A stretch of 64,000 bases of DNA from Mesorhizobium temperatum (GCF_002284575.1 NZ_NPKJ01000019.1:248001-312000), one strand, 5' to 3'; counted from the stretch's first letter, positions 17,798 to 26,998 are shown. The notes: generated by a model not told the origin, from the letters alone. Made by a program: numbers and translations.

Positions 17798-18732
17798 AGC
17801 TTCACCCTCGGATCGAGAGCCACCGTGACGATGTCAGCCAGGAAGTTGATCAGCACGGTGGCGCAGGCGAAGACCATCGCCACGCCCTGCACGACCATGT
17901 AGTCGCGCGAGAAGATGGCGCGCACCAGCAGCTGGCCCATGCCGGGCAGCGCGAAGACGGTCTCCACCACGACGGTGCCGCCTATCAGCCAGCCTATGTT
18001 TACGGCGAGAAGATTGACGGTCGGCACCAACGAATTTGGCAGCACGTGGCGCCAGAACACGATGCTCTCCGGCATGCCGCGCGCGCGCGCGGCAGTCGCC
18101 ACGTCGGACTTCAAGCCTTCGACCATCGCCGCACGCAAGCTGCGCGCCAGAACGGTCGACAGCGACAGCGAGACAGTGAGGCTCGGCAGCACGAGATGTG
18201 CAAGCTTTTCAGAAAGCGTGTTGCCGTAACCGGACACCGGGAGAATGGCGAGTTCGACGCTGAACAGGATGATCAGCATCAGGCCGAGCCAGAAGGGCGG
18301 GAAGCCGATGCCGAAGGTGGAAACGATGCGGATAACTTGGTCCGCCAGCCTGCCCTGATTGCGCGCCGCGATCGCCGCCACCGGCACGGCGATCAATACC
18401 GACAGCACAACGCTGCAAAGCACCAGCGTCAGAGTGGGCTCGATGCGCGTGGCGATCAGCTTCAGCACATCGATCTTGTAGAGGATCGAGCGTCCCATCT
18501 CGCCGTCGGCGAGGTTGCGCAGGAAGTAGAAATACTGGGCGAGCATGGGCTCATCGAGGCCGTACTGCGCGCGGATGCGGGCGATCGCTTCGGGGGTGGC
18601 GCGGGTGCCGAGCAGAACGCGAGCGGGGTCGCCGGGGATCAGCCGGACAAGGATGAACGTGATCACGCTGATGCCGAACAGCACCGGCAGGAACTGAAGC
18701 GGACGGTATAGAACGAACTTATAGCGGTGCAT
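17794..18732 (-). CDS. ABC transporter permease (DppB type)
   Basis: 312 residues. The N terminus 'YRPLQFLPVLFGISVITFILVRLIPGDPA' and 'RAQYGLDEPMLAQYFYFLRNL' are classic DppB/OppB features. The EAA loop lies near 'KSDVATAARARGMPESIVFWRHVLPNS'. It sits about 50 bases after the iminopeptidase gene and overlaps the next permease by 4 bases. Confidence 0.88.
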   Translation of the reverse strand: MHRYKFVLYRPLQFLPVLFGISVITFILVRLIPGDPARVLLGTRATPEAIARIRAQYGLDEPMLAQYFYFLRNLADGEMGRSILYKIDVLKLIATRIEPTLTLVLCSVVLSVLIAVPVAAIAARNQGRLADQVIRIVSTFGIGFPPFWLGLMLIILFSVELAILPVSGYGNTLSEKLAHLVLPSLTVSLSLSTVLARSLRAAMVEGLKSDVATAARARGMPESIVFWRHVLPNSLVPTVNLLAVNIGWLIGGTVVVETVFALPGMGQLLVRAIFSRDYMVVQGVAMVFACATVLINFLADIVTVALDPRVKL

Positions 18733-18783
18733 GGCCCTGACGTGTTTCCCCGTCCGATCCCTTCCCCCTGCATTCCGCCTGCA

Positions 18784-19674
18784 TCAGCCTGCCTTGTTGC
18801 GCGAGAGGAACCCCAAAAGGATCGGATAGTATGCAGCTGGGTTCTCGTAGAAGGGCATGTGACTCGCATTCGGGATGATGTGCAACTCCGACTGCGGCAG
18901 GCCAAGCTTCATGCGCAGACCACAGGCTGGTGTCAGTTCGTCGTGCTCGCCATGCGTGATCAGCACCGGCACCTTGATCCTGGGCAGGTCGGGCACCCGG
19001 TTCCAGTCCTTGAGATTGCCGATGTAGAGAAACTCGTTCGGACCTTGCATGGTCGCGTAGGGTCCCATGTTCCAGTCGTCGAGCGAGCGGCGCAACGGCG
19101 CCGGCCATTCGGGCAGGCGGCAGACATGGCGGTAGTTGAGGATCGTCACCGCCGCCTTGTATTCCGGATGATCGTAGGTTCCCTGCGCCTCGTGCTTCTG
19201 CATCATCGATACTGTCTCGGGTCCCAGCGAGGCGCGCAGGCGTTCCAGTTCCAGAACAAGATGCGGCATGTCGGCGACGGTATCCTCGAGGATCAACGTC
19301 TGCAGGTTCTCTTGGTAGGCAAGCGCATAGTCGATCGCCAGCCAGCCGCCCCAGGAATGACCCAGCATGTGTACATTGCCGAGTCCCAGCGTCTTGCGAA
19401 CCGTCTCGGTCTCCTCGACGTAGCGCGCAATAGTCCACAACGAGGTGTCCGTCGGCCGGTCGGAGGCGCCGGTGCCAAGCTGGTCGAACGCCACGACCCT
19501 GTATCCCTGGTCTACCAGGCAGGAGTGCGATTCGCGAAGGTAGTCGCAGGCCAGGCCAGGCCCGCCGTTGAGGCAGAACACCGTCTCGGTGCTGGAGCCG
19601 AAGCTGTAGGCGACGACCTTAAAGCCGTCGACATTTACCTCGATGCGATCGTCGGCCGCCATCTCACGCCACAT
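18784..19674 (-). CDS. pip: Proline iminopeptidase (PipA-like alpha/beta hydrolase)
   Basis: About 296 residues from the ATG at 19674, which has a GGAG 7 bases upstream; an in-frame GTG at 19692 is the alternative. It is a serine hydrolase of the S33 family: oxyanion part 'LNGGPGLACDYL', nucleophile elbow 'GHSWGGWL', acid 'THGEHDELTP', and catalytic His in 'NASHMPFYE'. It removes N-terminal Pro or related residues from small peptides or amides. It is first in the ABC operon and divergent from the LuxR-type regulator. That arrangement matches PipR/PipA loci of plant-associated Pseudomonas and relatives. Confidence 0.88.
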   Translation of the reverse strand: MWREMAADDRIEVNVDGFKVVAYSFGSSTETVFCLNGGPGLACDYLRESHSCLVDQGYRVVAFDQLGTGASDRPTDTSLWTIARYVEETETVRKTLGLGNVHMLGHSWGGWLAIDYALAYQENLQTLILEDTVADMPHLVLELERLRASLGPETVSMMQKHEAQGTYDHPEYKAAVTILNYRHVCRLPEWPAPLRRSLDDWNMGPYATMQGPNEFLYIGNLKDWNRVPDLPRIKVPVLITHGEHDELTPACGLRMKLGLPQSELHIIPNASHMPFYENPAAYYPILLGFLSRNKAG

Positions 19675-19772
19675 GATACGCTCCGAATGCACAGATTTTA
19701 GGCATGCTCATATATTAAGCGAAACGTTGGGAGTGCGTCAGCTATAAGAAGTGATAGGGTGGGTCCGGGAGG

Positions 19773-20552
19773 ATGTCGGCGGAAGAGCTCATGCTGGACG
19801 AAATCACAACGATCAGGCGGCGTTTCACTCGCCATGGCACCTTGGACGAATGCATCGACGAGGCGTTCGCCGCCCTGTCCGGCCTAGGCTACGACGCGCT
19901 GGTCTACGACTACACGCCCATCCCGTACGATCTCGACGGCGCTATCATGATCCCGTCGATGCTCAAGCTGCGTAACATCGATGACGATATGCGCGACTAT
20001 TGGTGCGATCGAGGTTACTTCCGCATCGATCCGGTGCAGATCGTGGCGGCGCGCAGTTCCACCCCCTTCGCCTGGAGCTACGACAAGGCGATCGACACCG
20101 AGATAGGCGCGCTCCTCGACGAGACTACGGAACCCGTTGCGCGCTATCTGCGCGAGCGCGACCTCACTAGCGGCGTCACGATCCCTATCCACATGCCGCG
20201 CGGCGGCTATGCCACGGTTACCGGCATCCGCCTCGGCGCGGACGAGATGGTAGATCGGGATGCGGGAACCATCGCGCGCTTTAGCTTGCTGGCGCATGTC
20301 TTCCACGACACGGCCTACGCCCTCTACGACCGATCGGCTCTCAGTCCGCTCCAGCCGTCCTTGACTGAGCGCGAGCGCGAGTGTCTCCGCCATTCGGCAC
20401 ATGGCCTCTCTGCCAAGGAGATCTCGCGCGTCATCGGGCGCTCGATTCCTACGGTCGTCATGCACCTCACCGCCGCCGCCAGGAAGCTGGGCGCCAGGAA
20501 CCGCACGCAGGCCGTCGTTCGCGCCGCGCATTTCCGCCTGCTCGACAACTGA
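19773..20552 (+). CDS. LuxR-family solo regulator of the plant-signal (PipR/OryR-like) subgroup
   Basis: 259 residues: an N-terminal autoinducer-binding domain (about 15-170) and a C-terminal LuxR helix-turn-helix ('LTERERECLRHSAHGLSAKEISRVIGRS'). Counting from the conserved DP pair (D86, P87), the positions matching TraR W57 and Y61 are M73 and W77, while W101 and G134 are retained. From memory of the literature, W57M/Y61W is the hallmark of LuxR solos in plant-associated bacteria (OryR, XccR, PsoR, NesR, PipR). These respond to plant compounds rather than acyl-homoserine lactones. No luxI-type synthase is in the window. The ribosome binding site sits right against the ATG at 19773, so the in-frame ATG at 19791 is a possible start. 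Confidence 0.87.
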   Translation: MSAEELMLDEITTIRRRFTRHGTLDECIDEAFAALSGLGYDALVYDYTPIPYDLDGAIMIPSMLKLRNIDDDMRDYWCDRGYFRIDPVQIVAARSSTPFAWSYDKAIDTEIGALLDETTEPVARYLRERDLTSGVTIPIHMPRGGYATVTGIRLGADEMVDRDAGTIARFSLLAHVFHDTAYALYDRSALSPLQPSLTERERECLRHSAHGLSAKEISRVIGRSIPTVVMHLTAAARKLGARNRTQAVVRAAHFRLLDN

Positions 20553-20843
20553 CGAAAAGACCCTATCACCCCAGCAGGCCCGGTGGTTCCTAACAGTGCG
20601 GGTATCGCTTTCTGCGGACGGACCGCTCGGCAAGTTTGCAGCCGGTTCTTCCACCTATGAGGGAGAAGCCAACTAAAGCCCCGCAGATAGCCCAAAAAGT
20701 ATCTTTGGAAGAAGTGCGGGAGTTTTGACCGGCGAGGAAACCGCTTTGTTCTTGTTGAGAAGCGGCTGTATCGTGAAAGCAGCACCCATGACAATCCGCA
20801 ACTAGGTCAGCGGCGTGGAGAGGCTAAGACACGGAGTCGTGCC

Positions 20844-23800
20844 ATGTCATCGGATAACCATCCCCGGCCGAACCCGAAGCGGAGGCCTAAGGTGGCTTCC
20901 TCGGTTCCAGCTAAGCCGGCAGCGCCGGACGCGCGGGAGCCCGGGCCGGACGCCCGCAAGACGGTCACCATCCTCTTCGCCGACATCGTCGATTCCTCGC
21001 GGCTTAGCCTCTCCCTCGATCCCGAAGCGCTCCGGAACCTGCTCTCCCGGTACTTCAGCGAGTTGAGCGCCGTCGTTCAACGGCACGGCGGAATCGTGAA
21101 CAACTATATCGGGGACGCGATCATGGCTGTGTTCGGCATGCCGTTCGTCCACGAAGACGACGCGCTGCGCGCGGTGCGGGCAGCGGTGGAGATGCGCGAA
21201 ACACTTGCCATCCTTAACCACGAGCTCGAAGCCGGTTGGGGCGTCCGCCTTATGAACCGAATCGGCATCAACACCGGCGAGGTGATCGCCGGCGACCAAA
21301 CGCAGGGATACTTGTCAGTCGCCGGAGAGGCCGTCATTGTCGCGAAGCGCCTTGAGGAGGCAGCGACGGCGAATGAGATCCTGATAGGGGAGCCGACGCA
21401 CAAGCTCGTGCGCGATGCGGTTGTCGTCGAGCCGAGCGGGCCGCGCGCACTCAAGCGCGGCGCGACCATCCGCGCCCTCGTCGTGTTAGAAGTCCTCGCC
21501 CACGCCCCGGGCGTTGCGCGCCGCTTCGACTCGCCTTTCGTCGGGCGCGAACGCCAACGAGCCTTGCTTGAGACCGTCTTCCGCAACGCGGTCGGCGATA
21601 GAACCTGCCACCTGGTCACCATTCTCGCCGACGCGGGTGTGGGAAAGTCGCGGCTCGTACGGGAGTTCACGAGCGGCCTTGCCGAGGATGTCACAGTCTT
21701 GCACGGCCGCTGTCTGCCCTATGGCGAGGGCATCACCTATTGGCCGCTGGCCGAGATCGTCCGGGAGCTTACCCGCGCGGAGGGACCGGACTCCGGCAAG
21801 CAGCTCGCAGCGGTGATCGAGGCGCGGCTCACAGGCGACGAGAAGGCCGGGCTGATTGCCGAGCGTGTGACCGGGGCGCTCGGGCTTGGCGGCGCGGGAC
21901 AAGGGACGACCGAGGAGACCGCCTGGGCCGTCCGGAGGCTGTTTGAGGCGCTCGCGCGAGCGGGGCCGCTCGTCGTTGTGGTGGACGACGTCCATTGGGC
22001 CGAGTCGACATTCCTCGACTTAGTCGAGCACGTCGCCGACTTCTCACGCGATTTCCCGATCCTGCTCATCTGCATCGCGCGGCCGGAGCTCTTCGACTCG
22101 CGTCCTGGCTGGGGGGCCGGCAAACGCAACGCGACGTCGATCGTCCTCGAGCGGCTCAGCGACGCGGAATGCCGCGAGCTGATCTCCAACCTGCTTGGCC
22201 CCGCGCCGCTGCCGCCCGCTGCCGAGTCGAGGATCGCGAGCGCGGCCGAGGGCAATGCGCTCTTCGCTGAGGAACTCGTGGCGATGCTCGTCGACGACGC
22301 GTTGCTCAGGCACGCGCCCGACAGCTGGGTCGCCGCGTCGGACCTCGTTGAGCTGCCCGTCCCCTCGACTATCAACGCGCTTCTCACTGCCCGTCTCGAG
22401 GGCCTCCCGTCCGTCGAGCGCGCCCTCCTGACGGCCGCAGCGGTCGAGGGCTCAGTATTCCATCGGAGCGCCGTCAGCGAGCTCGCCGGCCCGGTGCTCG
22501 ACACATTCGAGGACGGCTTGCTCGCGCTCGTCCGCCGGGACCTGATCCGCCCGGAGGCGCCGTTGTTCGCCGGCGAGAAGGCCTATCGCTTCCGTCACGT
22601 CCTGATCCGCGACGCCGCGTATCGCTCCCTGCCGAAGAATGCGCGCGCCGACCTGCACGAGCGCTTCGCCGCCTGGCTCGAGCTAGCGGCCGCGGACCGG
22701 CTACGCGAGTTTGAGGAGATTGTCGGCTATCACCTCGAACAGGCCTTTCAGTACCGTGTCGCGCTCGGTCCGCGCGACGTGCGCGCGGCCTCGCTTGCCG
22801 CCCGGGCGTGCGAGCGGCTCGAGGCAGCCGGGCGGCGGGCGCTTGTCCGCAGTGACCTGCCGGCGGCGATCAGCCTGCTTGAGAGGGTTTCCCGGCTGCT
22901 TCCCACCGATGACACACGGCGGATCGTGCTGCTCGCCGACTTGAGCGGCGCGCTGATCGAAAGCGGCCGGCTGGACGACGCCGGGCGCGCGCTGGACGAG
23001 GCGGAGCGCTTGGCCGCTGCCGCTGACGACCAGCGCTTGGCAGCGCATGTGCTCGTTCAGCGGCAGTTCCTCCGGATCTTCCACGGCGAAGAGGGCGGGC
23101 TGGAGGAGGCGGCACGCGCGGCAGCTGCGGTGATCCCGGTCTTCGAGCGCCTCGGGGACGACCTCGGCCTCTGCCGCGCACGGCGGCTCGAGGCCTGGCT
23201 ATCCTTCACCGCAGCTCGCGGCGAGGCCGCCATTGCAGCTTGGGAGCAAGCTGCTGCTCACGCGCGACGTGCGGGGGATTGGCATGAGTACTACGAAATC
23301 CTCACGTGGATCGCTTCCTCCTTGTGGTTCGGGCCCACCCCGGCAGCCGAAGGCATCCGCCGTTGCGAGGCGATGCGCGTGCAGGTGGGCGAAAGCCCCG
23401 AGTCCGAGGCAGCGATCCTCCGCCAGCTCGCGTGCCTCAACGCGATTGTCGGCCGCTTCGCGATTGCCCGCGAGCTGATCGCGACGAGCAACGCCACCTA
23501 CGCCGACCTCGGCCTTACGCTCTACGTGGCGTCCTCAGAGCACGAGGCCGTCATCGAGCTGCTCGCCGGGAACCCCGCTGCGGCCGAGAGGAGCGCGCGC
23601 GCGGCGTATCGCGCGCTTGAGGAGATGGGCGAACGCGCGTTCCGTTCGACGATGGCCGCGTCTCTCGCCGTGGTGATCCTCGAACAGGGACGCGACGAAG
23701 AGGCCGAGGACTTTGCTAAACTCAGCGCCCAGCTGGCTGCGAGCGGAGACCTGGTGACGCAGGTCCGTTGGCGCCGCGTGCGCGCACGCGTGCATGCGCG

Positions 23801-24044
23801 GCGGGCAGAGCTCCGGGCGGCGGAGGCGCTCGCGCGCGAAGCCGTGACGATCGCCGAAGCGACCGACTTCGTCAACGACCGGGCGGATGCACTGGTCGAC
23901 CTGTCGCACGTGCTCGAGGCCGCCCGCCGAGGCGACGAGGCGGTCGCCGCTGTGTCCGGAGCGCTGCATCTCTACGAGCTGAAGGGAAACGTGGTCGCCG
24001 CGGCCGCGACCCAGCTCCGCCTAGGCAAACTCGTCAAAATGTGA
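20844..24044 (+). CDS. Adenylate/guanylate cyclase-like protein with AAA ATPase and TPR regions
   Basis: 1,066 residues. Residues about 35-200 form a class III cyclase domain: metal Asp in 'FADIVDSS' and 'GDAIMAVFG'. Residues about 230-560 form a STAND-like ATPase (P-loop 'LADAGVGKSRLVREF', Walker B 'LVVVVDDVHWAES'). The remainder is TPR-like helical repeats rich in Ala, Arg and Glu. The cyclase active site is unusual. The substrate Lys position is Asn ('GGIVNNYIGD'), and the 'GDTVNVAAR' segment reads 'GEAVIVAKR', losing the transition-state Asn while keeping the Arg. It may be inactive or regulatory. A 46-residue ORF and a heme peroxidase follow on the same strand. Confidence 0.85.
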   Translation: MSSDNHPRPNPKRRPKVASSVPAKPAAPDAREPGPDARKTVTILFADIVDSSRLSLSLDPEALRNLLSRYFSELSAVVQRHGGIVNNYIGDAIMAVFGMPFVHEDDALRAVRAAVEMRETLAILNHELEAGWGVRLMNRIGINTGEVIAGDQTQGYLSVAGEAVIVAKRLEEAATANEILIGEPTHKLVRDAVVVEPSGPRALKRGATIRALVVLEVLAHAPGVARRFDSPFVGRERQRALLETVFRNAVGDRTCHLVTILADAGVGKSRLVREFTSGLAEDVTVLHGRCLPYGEGITYWPLAEIVRELTRAEGPDSGKQLAAVIEARLTGDEKAGLIAERVTGALGLGGAGQGTTEETAWAVRRLFEALARAGPLVVVVDDVHWAESTFLDLVEHVADFSRDFPILLICIARPELFDSRPGWGAGKRNATSIVLERLSDAECRELISNLLGPAPLPPAAESRIASAAEGNALFAEELVAMLVDDALLRHAPDSWVAASDLVELPVPSTINALLTARLEGLPSVERALLTAAAVEGSVFHRSAVSELAGPVLDTFEDGLLALVRRDLIRPEAPLFAGEKAYRFRHVLIRDAAYRSLPKNARADLHERFAAWLELAAADRLREFEEIVGYHLEQAFQYRVALGPRDVRAASLAARACERLEAAGRRALVRSDLPAAISLLERVSRLLPTDDTRRIVLLADLSGALIESGRLDDAGRALDEAERLAAAADDQRLAAHVLVQRQFLRIFHGEEGGLEEAARAAAAVIPVFERLGDDLGLCRARRLEAWLSFTAARGEAAIAAWEQAAAHARRAGDWHEYYEILTWIASSLWFGPTPAAEGIRRCEAMRVQVGESPESEAAILRQLACLNAIVGRFAIARELIATSNATYADLGLTLYVASSEHEAVIELLAGNPAAAERSARAAYRALEEMGERAFRSTMAASLAVVILEQGRDEEAEDFAKLSAQLAASGDLVTQVRWRRVRARVHARRAELRAAEALAREAVTIAEATDFVNDRADALVDLSHVLEAARRGDEAVAAVSGALHLYELKGNVVAAAATQLRLGKLVKM

Positions 24045-24114
24045 CACCGTCGGAAGGCGGCAAGGGGCACCGCCCGCACCTCCTTGTGAACCGCTCTGGA
24101 TCGGAGGTAATGTG

Positions 24115-24255
24115 ATGCCACCGAACTTCGATACGATCGACGAGCATAAATATGTCTCACCGCTGGCCCCTAGAGCTGGACCGGGCGAGACAGTGCTGAG
24201 GCTCGATATTTGGGTCCTCCAGCCGGGTGGCGCCTGCATGGGCCTTTCTGCTTAA
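24115..24255 (+). CDS. 46-residue protein between cyclase-like and peroxidase genes
   Basis: I do not recognise it. It starts at an ATG with GGAGGT 6 bases upstream, begins MPPNFDTIDEHKYVSPLAPR and ends 'WVLQPGGACMGLSA'. It has one Cys and one Trp, no membrane segment and no signal peptide. It lies 70 bases after the cyclase-like gene and 74 bases before the peroxidase gene, on the same strand. A strong ribosome binding site and this position argue that it is translated. A role as a partner or substrate of either neighbour is only a guess. Confidence 0.5.
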   Translation: MPPNFDTIDEHKYVSPLAPRAGPGETVLRLDIWVLQPGGACMGLSA

Positions 24256-24329
24256 TCCCAACTTGTTGAAGGCCCCCTTTCCCATGGGGTGAGGGTGCTA
24301 CTTCCTGAAATCATTTTCAGAGGTCAAGC

Positions 24330-26174
24330 ATGGTCACGAAAAAGAAAGCCCCAGCGAAACAGACACCCAAGCGCCTCGGTGGGACGAAGCCTACGAAGCG
24401 AAAAGCTGAGACAGCGAACCCAGCCGCAACTTCCGAAATTCCCGAGCCGGTCCGCGAATTTCTCAACAAGACATCAATTCCCAAAGGATTCGTCAACCCA
24501 AAGCCGATCGTGCTGTCGGAGCTGCGAAAGCGCGTGACCGAAACGAATCTGAGGCCCACCGTTTCGCTGGAGCAACTGTTGGCCAGTGCCAATCGCATCA
24601 AGCCGGCGGACCTTCCCGCGGAGAAATTACCGGAAGACGTCCAAGAGTCTATCGCCGCACTAAAGCCGGAGCTTCGACGTTTTCACGGCGTTAAAATTCC
24701 GCTCTACTGGTTCCCGTTTCCCTGGCTGAGTTCTGCCTGTGCAGATCGTTTCGGATACATGTCGTCAGCGTCCACCCGTGCGGCAACGAAGTTGCCATTC
24801 AATGCCGTGACGCAATTACTCCTCGGCGAGCTCGGTAACATGATGGCAGACTCCGGCCGTGATCCCAATCCTGCGTCTCACAATCCGGCAGACGCGGGCG
24901 TGTCTTCGCTACCAGCAGGCTTCACCTATTTTGGTCAGTTTGTGGACCATGACATCACGTTCGACGTCTCGTCGACTCTCGACGCCGATACCGGCGCGAA
25001 CACGATCAATAACATGCGAAGCCCGGCGCTCGATCTGGATTCCGTTTACGGCCGCGGGCCTGGCTTAGATCCGTTTCTCTACGTTTTTCCTACATCTGGT
25101 CCAGCTACCGCGATTAAGCTGCATAGGGGCACGAACACTCCTATTGGTTCGGGCGGCCCCAGCAACAACGGTGACAAATCGGGGATGGTCCAGCAGACGA
25201 ACTGGGATGTGCCCCGCATGCAGGGTACGAATACTGCCGCGATCGGCGATCCGCGCAACGACGAAAATCTGATCATCGTGCAGTTCCAGCACGCTATGCT
25301 GCGTTTCCATAATGCCGTCGTTGAGCTGCTGGTGGCAGTCGAGTTTGCGGGCGACATCTTCGCAGAGGCCAAACGAATCGTGATACATCACTACCAATGG
25401 GCCGTGGTGCATGACTTTCTGGAAAGAATCTGCGGAGTGGCTGCCGTGAACAACGCGATGGCGAGCGTATCTGCTCCCGTCGGCAGCTCGTTCCGAATGC
25501 CCGTCGAGTTCGCCGTGGCAGCGTACCGGTTCGGCCACAGTATGATCCGTGATACGTACTGGGTGAATTTCAACTTCAAGAAGGCCACTCTCGCGCAGGT
25601 GTTTGAGTTCAATCGCAATCCGCGGCTGCCGGTCTTTTCAAACTGGGTCGTTGATTTCAACGCGTTCTTTGACACGGGAGTATCGGTACCGGTTCACAAC
25701 AAGGCCCGGAAAATCGACAGCTTCATGGCCAATGGACTGGAATCGTTGCCCGGATTCTCGGGAATGATGGCGATTCTGGCAACGCGAAACCTCCGGCGCG
25801 GTCTGGCTCTCGGTCTGCCGAGCGGACAGGGCATGGCTAAATCATTCGGCATCGCGCCGATGACCGCGGCGCAGCTGAAATCCGGGTTGCCGGCGGCAGA
25901 AGTGGCTGTGCTGAATTCCAGCGGCGGCTTGCTGCTGAAAAAGACGCCTCTGTGGTATTACGTCCTTCGCGAGGCTGCGGTCCTCGCCGGCGGAAATCAG
26001 TTGGGTCCGGTTGGCCGTAGGATCGTGGCGGAGACGTTTGTGAGGATGTTGAAGCGGGACGCGTCATCCTATCTGAACGTCCCCGGTGGGTTCACACCTA
26101 TTCTTCCTTCGTCCATGCCTGGAGACTTCACGGTGGCGGATTTGGTGGCCTTCGCCGGGGTAACGCAACCATAG
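24330..26174 (+). CDS. Animal-type heme peroxidase (peroxidase-cyclooxygenase superfamily)
   Basis: 614 residues. A Lys/Pro-rich, probably disordered N terminus of about 40 residues replaces a signal peptide, so the protein is likely cytoplasmic or secreted by another route. The catalytic core is clear: distal His H207 in 'YFGQFVDHDITFD' (with the adjoining Ca-site Asp) and catalytic Arg/Glu in 'GDPRNDENLIIVQFQHAMLRFHN' (R309, E312; quoted from one conserved block). The proximal His is H403 in 'YRFGHSMIRDTYW'. Family members oxidise halides, phenols or fatty acids with peroxide. An AGAGG ribosome binding site precedes the ATG. No heme-delivery or secretion gene is adjacent. Confidence 0.87.
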   Translation: MVTKKKAPAKQTPKRLGGTKPTKRKAETANPAATSEIPEPVREFLNKTSIPKGFVNPKPIVLSELRKRVTETNLRPTVSLEQLLASANRIKPADLPAEKLPEDVQESIAALKPELRRFHGVKIPLYWFPFPWLSSACADRFGYMSSASTRAATKLPFNAVTQLLLGELGNMMADSGRDPNPASHNPADAGVSSLPAGFTYFGQFVDHDITFDVSSTLDADTGANTINNMRSPALDLDSVYGRGPGLDPFLYVFPTSGPATAIKLHRGTNTPIGSGGPSNNGDKSGMVQQTNWDVPRMQGTNTAAIGDPRNDENLIIVQFQHAMLRFHNAVVELLVAVEFAGDIFAEAKRIVIHHYQWAVVHDFLERICGVAAVNNAMASVSAPVGSSFRMPVEFAVAAYRFGHSMIRDTYWVNFNFKKATLAQVFEFNRNPRLPVFSNWVVDFNAFFDTGVSVPVHNKARKIDSFMANGLESLPGFSGMMAILATRNLRRGLALGLPSGQGMAKSFGIAPMTAAQLKSGLPAAEVAVLNSSGGLLLKKTPLWYYVLREAAVLAGGNQLGPVGRRIVAETFVRMLKRDASSYLNVPGGFTPILPSSMPGDFTVADLVAFAGVTQP

Positions 26175-26399
26175 AGATCGCGTTGCGAACGCCGATGACG
26201 GACCTTCAGCCGCGCTGACTTCATCTGCGATCTGGTCCAGATCCAGTTCACCGGTCCCCCTGGCAAGCCGCTCATGCAGTATCGTCGCAACTTGACGGTC
26301 CCGCGAATTTTTCCGCTCGCCTCTGTTCGATGAATAGCCGCTTTTTGACCCGTGTTGGTCATTCCGAACCAACACCGACTGCCTTGAGCCGCCGGACCT

Positions 26400-26582
26400 T
26401 TACTTTTTTTTAAAAACGTCCTCTATAGCTTCCTTAGTAGATTTCCCCTCGTTAACTTGCTGCTCAACTTCCGCGAGCCGTTTTTGGGCCCTGCCGATCG
26501 CAGCCTCAATCCCCGTCTTCATGTTCTCAAGGACCTGGACCTGATTTTGGAAACTCTTCATATAAACATCGTCGATGGGCAT
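26400..26582 (-). CDS. Small helical protein of unknown function
   Basis: 60 residues from an ATG at 26582, with GGAGG about 6 bases upstream. Almost the whole length is predicted amphipathic helix or coiled coil ('QVQVLENMKTGIEAAIGRAQKRLAEVEQQV') and it ends in KKK. It lies 41 bases after the gene for the 124-residue protein on the same strand; the two probably form an operon convergent with the peroxidase gene. Confidence 0.6.
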   Translation of the reverse strand: MPIDDVYMKSFQNQVQVLENMKTGIEAAIGRAQKRLAEVEQQVNEGKSTKEAIEDVFKKK

Positions 26583-26623
26583 TTCATTCCTCCATCTATG
26601 CCGCGCTCGATAGTTAGCGGCCG

Positions 26624-26998
26624 TTATGCAAGCCAGACTATCTCATACCACCATTCGAATTCAGTGGTATTGGGATTTGTGGCGGTATCCCGATAAGCCA
26701 AGAGCGCGATCCCCAGTGCGAATCCGCTCGTGAATTTTCCGTATGCCCACCCCGGGTCGTCTGCCTTCCACATAGTATACGGCCCCGCCCCCCAACCTGA
26801 CCAATGTGGAGTGTGGCCTGAGCTTTGACTGGGGCCCACATATTTAATGAACGGTAACGCGGCTCCAGCGCCAGCCTGCACAACCCAGGCGTCGACCCAC
26901 CTGGGTTCTTCGGAGGGGTTGAGGCCTGTGATCGGACCCGTCGGCCACTCGACCCGACCATTGTTAAGTGTCTGCATAAGGTCCCAATTGGCTGCCAT
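26624..26998 (-). CDS. Aromatic-rich protein of unknown function
   Basis: 124 residues from an ATG at 26998 with GGAG upstream; an upstream in-frame ATG near 27040 is less likely. It is rich in Trp, Gly and Pro ('PRWVDAWVVQAGAGAALPF', 'HWSGWGAGPYTMWKADDPGW') and ends 'EWWYEIVWLA', which looks like a beta-sandwich or lectin-like fold. No signal peptide. I do not recognise the family. Base composition is lower in GC than the core genes, which suggests transfer. Confidence 0.6.
   Translation of the reverse strand: MAANWDLMQTLNNGRVEWPTGPITGLNPSEEPRWVDAWVVQAGAGAALPFIKYVGPSQSSGHTPHWSGWGAGPYTMWKADDPGWAYGKFTSGFALGIALLAYRDTATNPNTTEFEWWYEIVWLA

Noticed and set aside
19675-19772. Search for a lux-box-like inverted repeat between pip and the LuxR gene
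   Set aside because: No convincing 18-20 base palindrome could be seen by eye; only short imperfect matches such as ACG-TTGGGAGTG-CGT.
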